The position numbers were made by a program, and so were the translations under genes. DNA of 64,000 nt from Glycomyces artemisiae. GTDB lineage: Bacteria > Actinomycetota > Actinomycetes > Mycobacteriales > Micromonosporaceae. The stretch is from the NCBI RefSeq assembly GCF_003002955.1, contig NZ_PVTJ01000004.1, forward strand, positions 427,897 to 491,896, given 5' to 3'. The notes under the pieces are model-generated. The model made no database searches. It saw only the letters and a list, made by a program, of their open reading frames with translations, and was not told the DNA's origin. Below, one piece after another: positions 62,755 through 64,000 of this stretch. Positions within the stretch are counted from its first letter, which is position 1. Every line of letters begins with the position of its first letter.

Positions 62755-63420
62755 ATGGACCGGATCGACATCCCCGAGGACTACGAGGACCGCGTGGAGG
62801 CCGCGCGGCGGGCCGCCGCCCGCCTTCCCGCCGGGGCCGTGCGCGACGGCGTTGATCGGGCGCTCGCGGCCGCGCCCAGCCGGGCGAGCTACGAGCAGGC
62901 CGCCGACCTCGCCGAGCGCGCGCAGGCCCTCACCGAGGAGCTCGCTACCCGCGGGTTCGACGGCACCGACCCGGGCCGCTTCGCGTGGGTGCGCCTCGAC
63001 TACCTCGGCCGACTCGTCGCGATCGCGTTGAGCCCCACCGTGGACCGCCTCTCGAACCGCGCCGCCGCCGACGCCGTCGCGGCCGCCTGGGACGGCGCCG
63101 AGCAGTCCCGCTCCGAGCACGTGCTCAACCTCGAACGCGCCCACCCCGACCTGCTCGCCGGTCGCCTCCCCGACCGCAGGGGCGACGAACTCCGCGACCG
63201 CATCGCCGCCCGCGCCGCCGACCGCTTCGCGCACACCACCGACGACGACCTGTGCGCCGCCGAGACCGACCTCCAAGGCCGCCTCACCGGCTTCAAGTTC
63301 CTCGTCCCCAACGCCACCATCGACACCGAGTGCGAAGAGCTCTCCGCCCGCGCCACCGCCACCGTCCAAGCGGCGCAGGCGAAAGCGCGCGAAGCCCTCG
63401 CCGCGGTCCTCGCACCGTGA
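62755..63420 (+). CDS. YbaB/EbfC-like protein (copy 2)
   Basis: 221 residues, closely similar to the 57.4 kb copy: (M)(D/E)RI-PxDYEDR, GFDGTD-GR-x-WVRLDYLGRL, ALSPTVDRLSNR, FKFLVPNATIDTE. GAGGAGG precedes the ATG. The YbaB-like core lies at about 68-118. The stop overlaps the start of the next gene as GTGA. The two YbaB-like copies bracket the WXG locus in the same orientation. Codon use here is normal for the chromosome (C-rich third positions). Confidence 0.7.
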   Translation: MDRIDIPEDYEDRVEAARRAAARLPAGAVRDGVDRALAAAPSRASYEQAADLAERAQALTEELATRGFDGTDPGRFAWVRLDYLGRLVAIALSPTVDRLSNRAAADAVAAAWDGAEQSRSEHVLNLERAHPDLLAGRLPDRRGDELRDRIAARAADRFAHTTDDDLCAAETDLQGRLTGFKFLVPNATIDTECEELSARATATVQAAQAKAREALAAVLAP

Positions 63421-63812
63421 CCGACGAGAGCGGCGGCGCCGAAGAGGACGTCACCGGCGGCGAGCTCCCGGTGGTGCCCACCACCGGGAAGGTCGGCGTC
63501 ACCGTGGCGCTGTTCCTGTTCGTGCTCTACCTGACGAACCAGGGCTTCGCCGACTTCGCGAGCAAGATCCTCCACGACGACCTCGACGCCGTGCCCGCCC
63601 GCGGCATCTGCGTCCAGCAGCAGTACGACGAGAACGGCGACTCCTGGCACGTCCAGGTCCCCTGTTGGTCCGCCGCCACGAAAGCCGAGATCATCGAGGT
63701 TTACACGACCGCCCCCGTATCCGACTCGTACGGCTGGACTTCCTGCGACTACGCGGGCGGCACACTCGTGTGGTTCACCAACGGCGTCGGCATCTGCACC
63801 GTTCCCCACTAG
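63417..63812 (+). CDS. Single-pass membrane protein coupled to YbaB-like copy 2
   Basis: 131 residues from the GTG at 63417, which overlaps the upstream stop (GTGA), so translation is coupled. A 25-residue acidic cytoplasmic tail, one helix (VGVTVALFLFVLYLTNQGF, about 27-45) and an outside domain of about 85 residues with four cysteines (GICVQQ, VPCWS, TSCDYAG, GICTVPH). No family recognised. Its partner at the 57.4 kb YbaB-like copy is missing. Probably senses or binds something at the surface for the YbaB-like protein (inference). Confidence 0.65.
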   Translation: MTDESGGAEEDVTGGELPVVPTTGKVGVTVALFLFVLYLTNQGFADFASKILHDDLDAVPARGICVQQQYDENGDSWHVQVPCWSAATKAEIIEVYTTAPVSDSYGWTSCDYAGGTLVWFTNGVGICTVPH

Positions 63813-64000
63813 AGGCGATTCGGTTGAACGGGTGGGCCTCAGACCTTGCGGGTGGGGTGGGGGTTGGGGTTCGTGCGGGCGGCGACGAGAGGGTGGACGG
63901 TGGGGCGGGGTGCGCGGGTTGCCTTGGGGCCGTGGGGGTCCGGGGAGGAACGTGAGGATGTTCCCCACCTGTGGGTGATGACAGTGGCACCTGGTGCGAG
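63813..64000. other. Right-end stretch without a recognisable gene
   Basis: 188 bp with poor coding character in all frames. It contains the G-quadruplex-type run GGGTGGGGTGGGGGTTGGGG (63850-63869). A gene could begin beyond the window. Confidence 0.5.

Noticed and set aside
1..64000. Prophage, integrative element or insertion sequence
   Set aside because: No integrase, transposase, terminal repeats with target duplications or tRNA attachment site was found; base composition and codon use look uniform across the window.

Overview
The window is a 64 kb piece of a very GC-rich actinobacterial chromosome. Coding strands are G/C-saturated at third positions, GTG starts are common, and many genes have a TANNNT hexamer 6-8 nt before the start codon, which suggests leaderless mRNAs. 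Actinobacteria-typical genes include sepH, DUF2530, DUF3027, an EtfD-type Fe-S oxidoreductase, the futalosine menaquinone genes mqnB/mqnD, two AfsR/SARP regulators, a tadA operon with its actinobacterial partner protein, and WXG/EspC-like proteins. A filamentous actinomycete, possibly of the Glycomyces/Stackebrandtia type, fits; that genus-level guess is inference. No rRNA, tRNA, CRISPR array, IS element or transposase was found.

Layout. 1-10.8 kb: four minus-strand paralogues encoding secreted FG-GAP/VCBS beta-propeller proteins; the leftmost runs off the window. 11.0-13.2 kb: plus-strand EtfD-like membrane Fe-S oxidoreductase. 13.4-16.7 kb: minus-strand overlapping operon STAS antagonist - PrsW protease - small membrane protein - tRNA-deaminase-associated protein - TadA. 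17.0-22.0 kb: a soluble multi-HAMP hybrid histidine kinase with an overlapping response regulator, divergent from a SpoIIE-type phosphatase with an N-terminal kinase-like domain (22.4-24.4 kb). 24.5-32 kb: NlpC/P60 endopeptidase, cysteine dioxygenase behind a tiny Cys-containing leader ORF, NAD(P)HX repair enzyme, AcpS, D-Ala-D-Ala carboxypeptidase and GlmS, so much of this stretch serves the cell envelope. 32.2-43.8 kb: PQQ-like membrane propeller protein, ThpR, MFS exporter, SepH, DUF2530, DUF3027, MqnB-MqnD, cold-shock protein, LarE, a Cys-rich YidD and a small orphan protein. 44.0-49.7 kb: a 1,887-residue amylase/pullulanase lipoprotein. 49.8-57.3 kb: an anchored P/Q/Y-rich protein, two AfsR/SARP paralogues and two small proteins. 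57.4-63.8 kb: a type-VII-secretion-like accessory locus in which two divergent pairs of WXG/EspC-like proteins are bracketed by two YbaB-like paralogues, the second coupled to a membrane protein gene.

The most unusual signal is non-coding. A short intergenic element family with the form TGTCGGAC-N8-(C/G)AGG(G/C)T, usually followed by a CGGGGG block that can fold back on the CCCCC, occurs at least eleven times, in both orientations and always between genes. Two copies 9 kb apart are identical over 45 bp. The spacing resembles the actinobacterial DNA-damage (RecA-NDp/PafBC) promoter motif, but most copies do not sit in front of genes. Other non-coding features worth attention are a 27-bp repeat array at the tadA 3' end, a 12-bp repeat array ending in a perfect 18-bp hairpin before the second YbaB-like gene, a 414-bp gene-free stretch full of inverted repeats (42.7-43.1 kb), and several palindromes over promoters.
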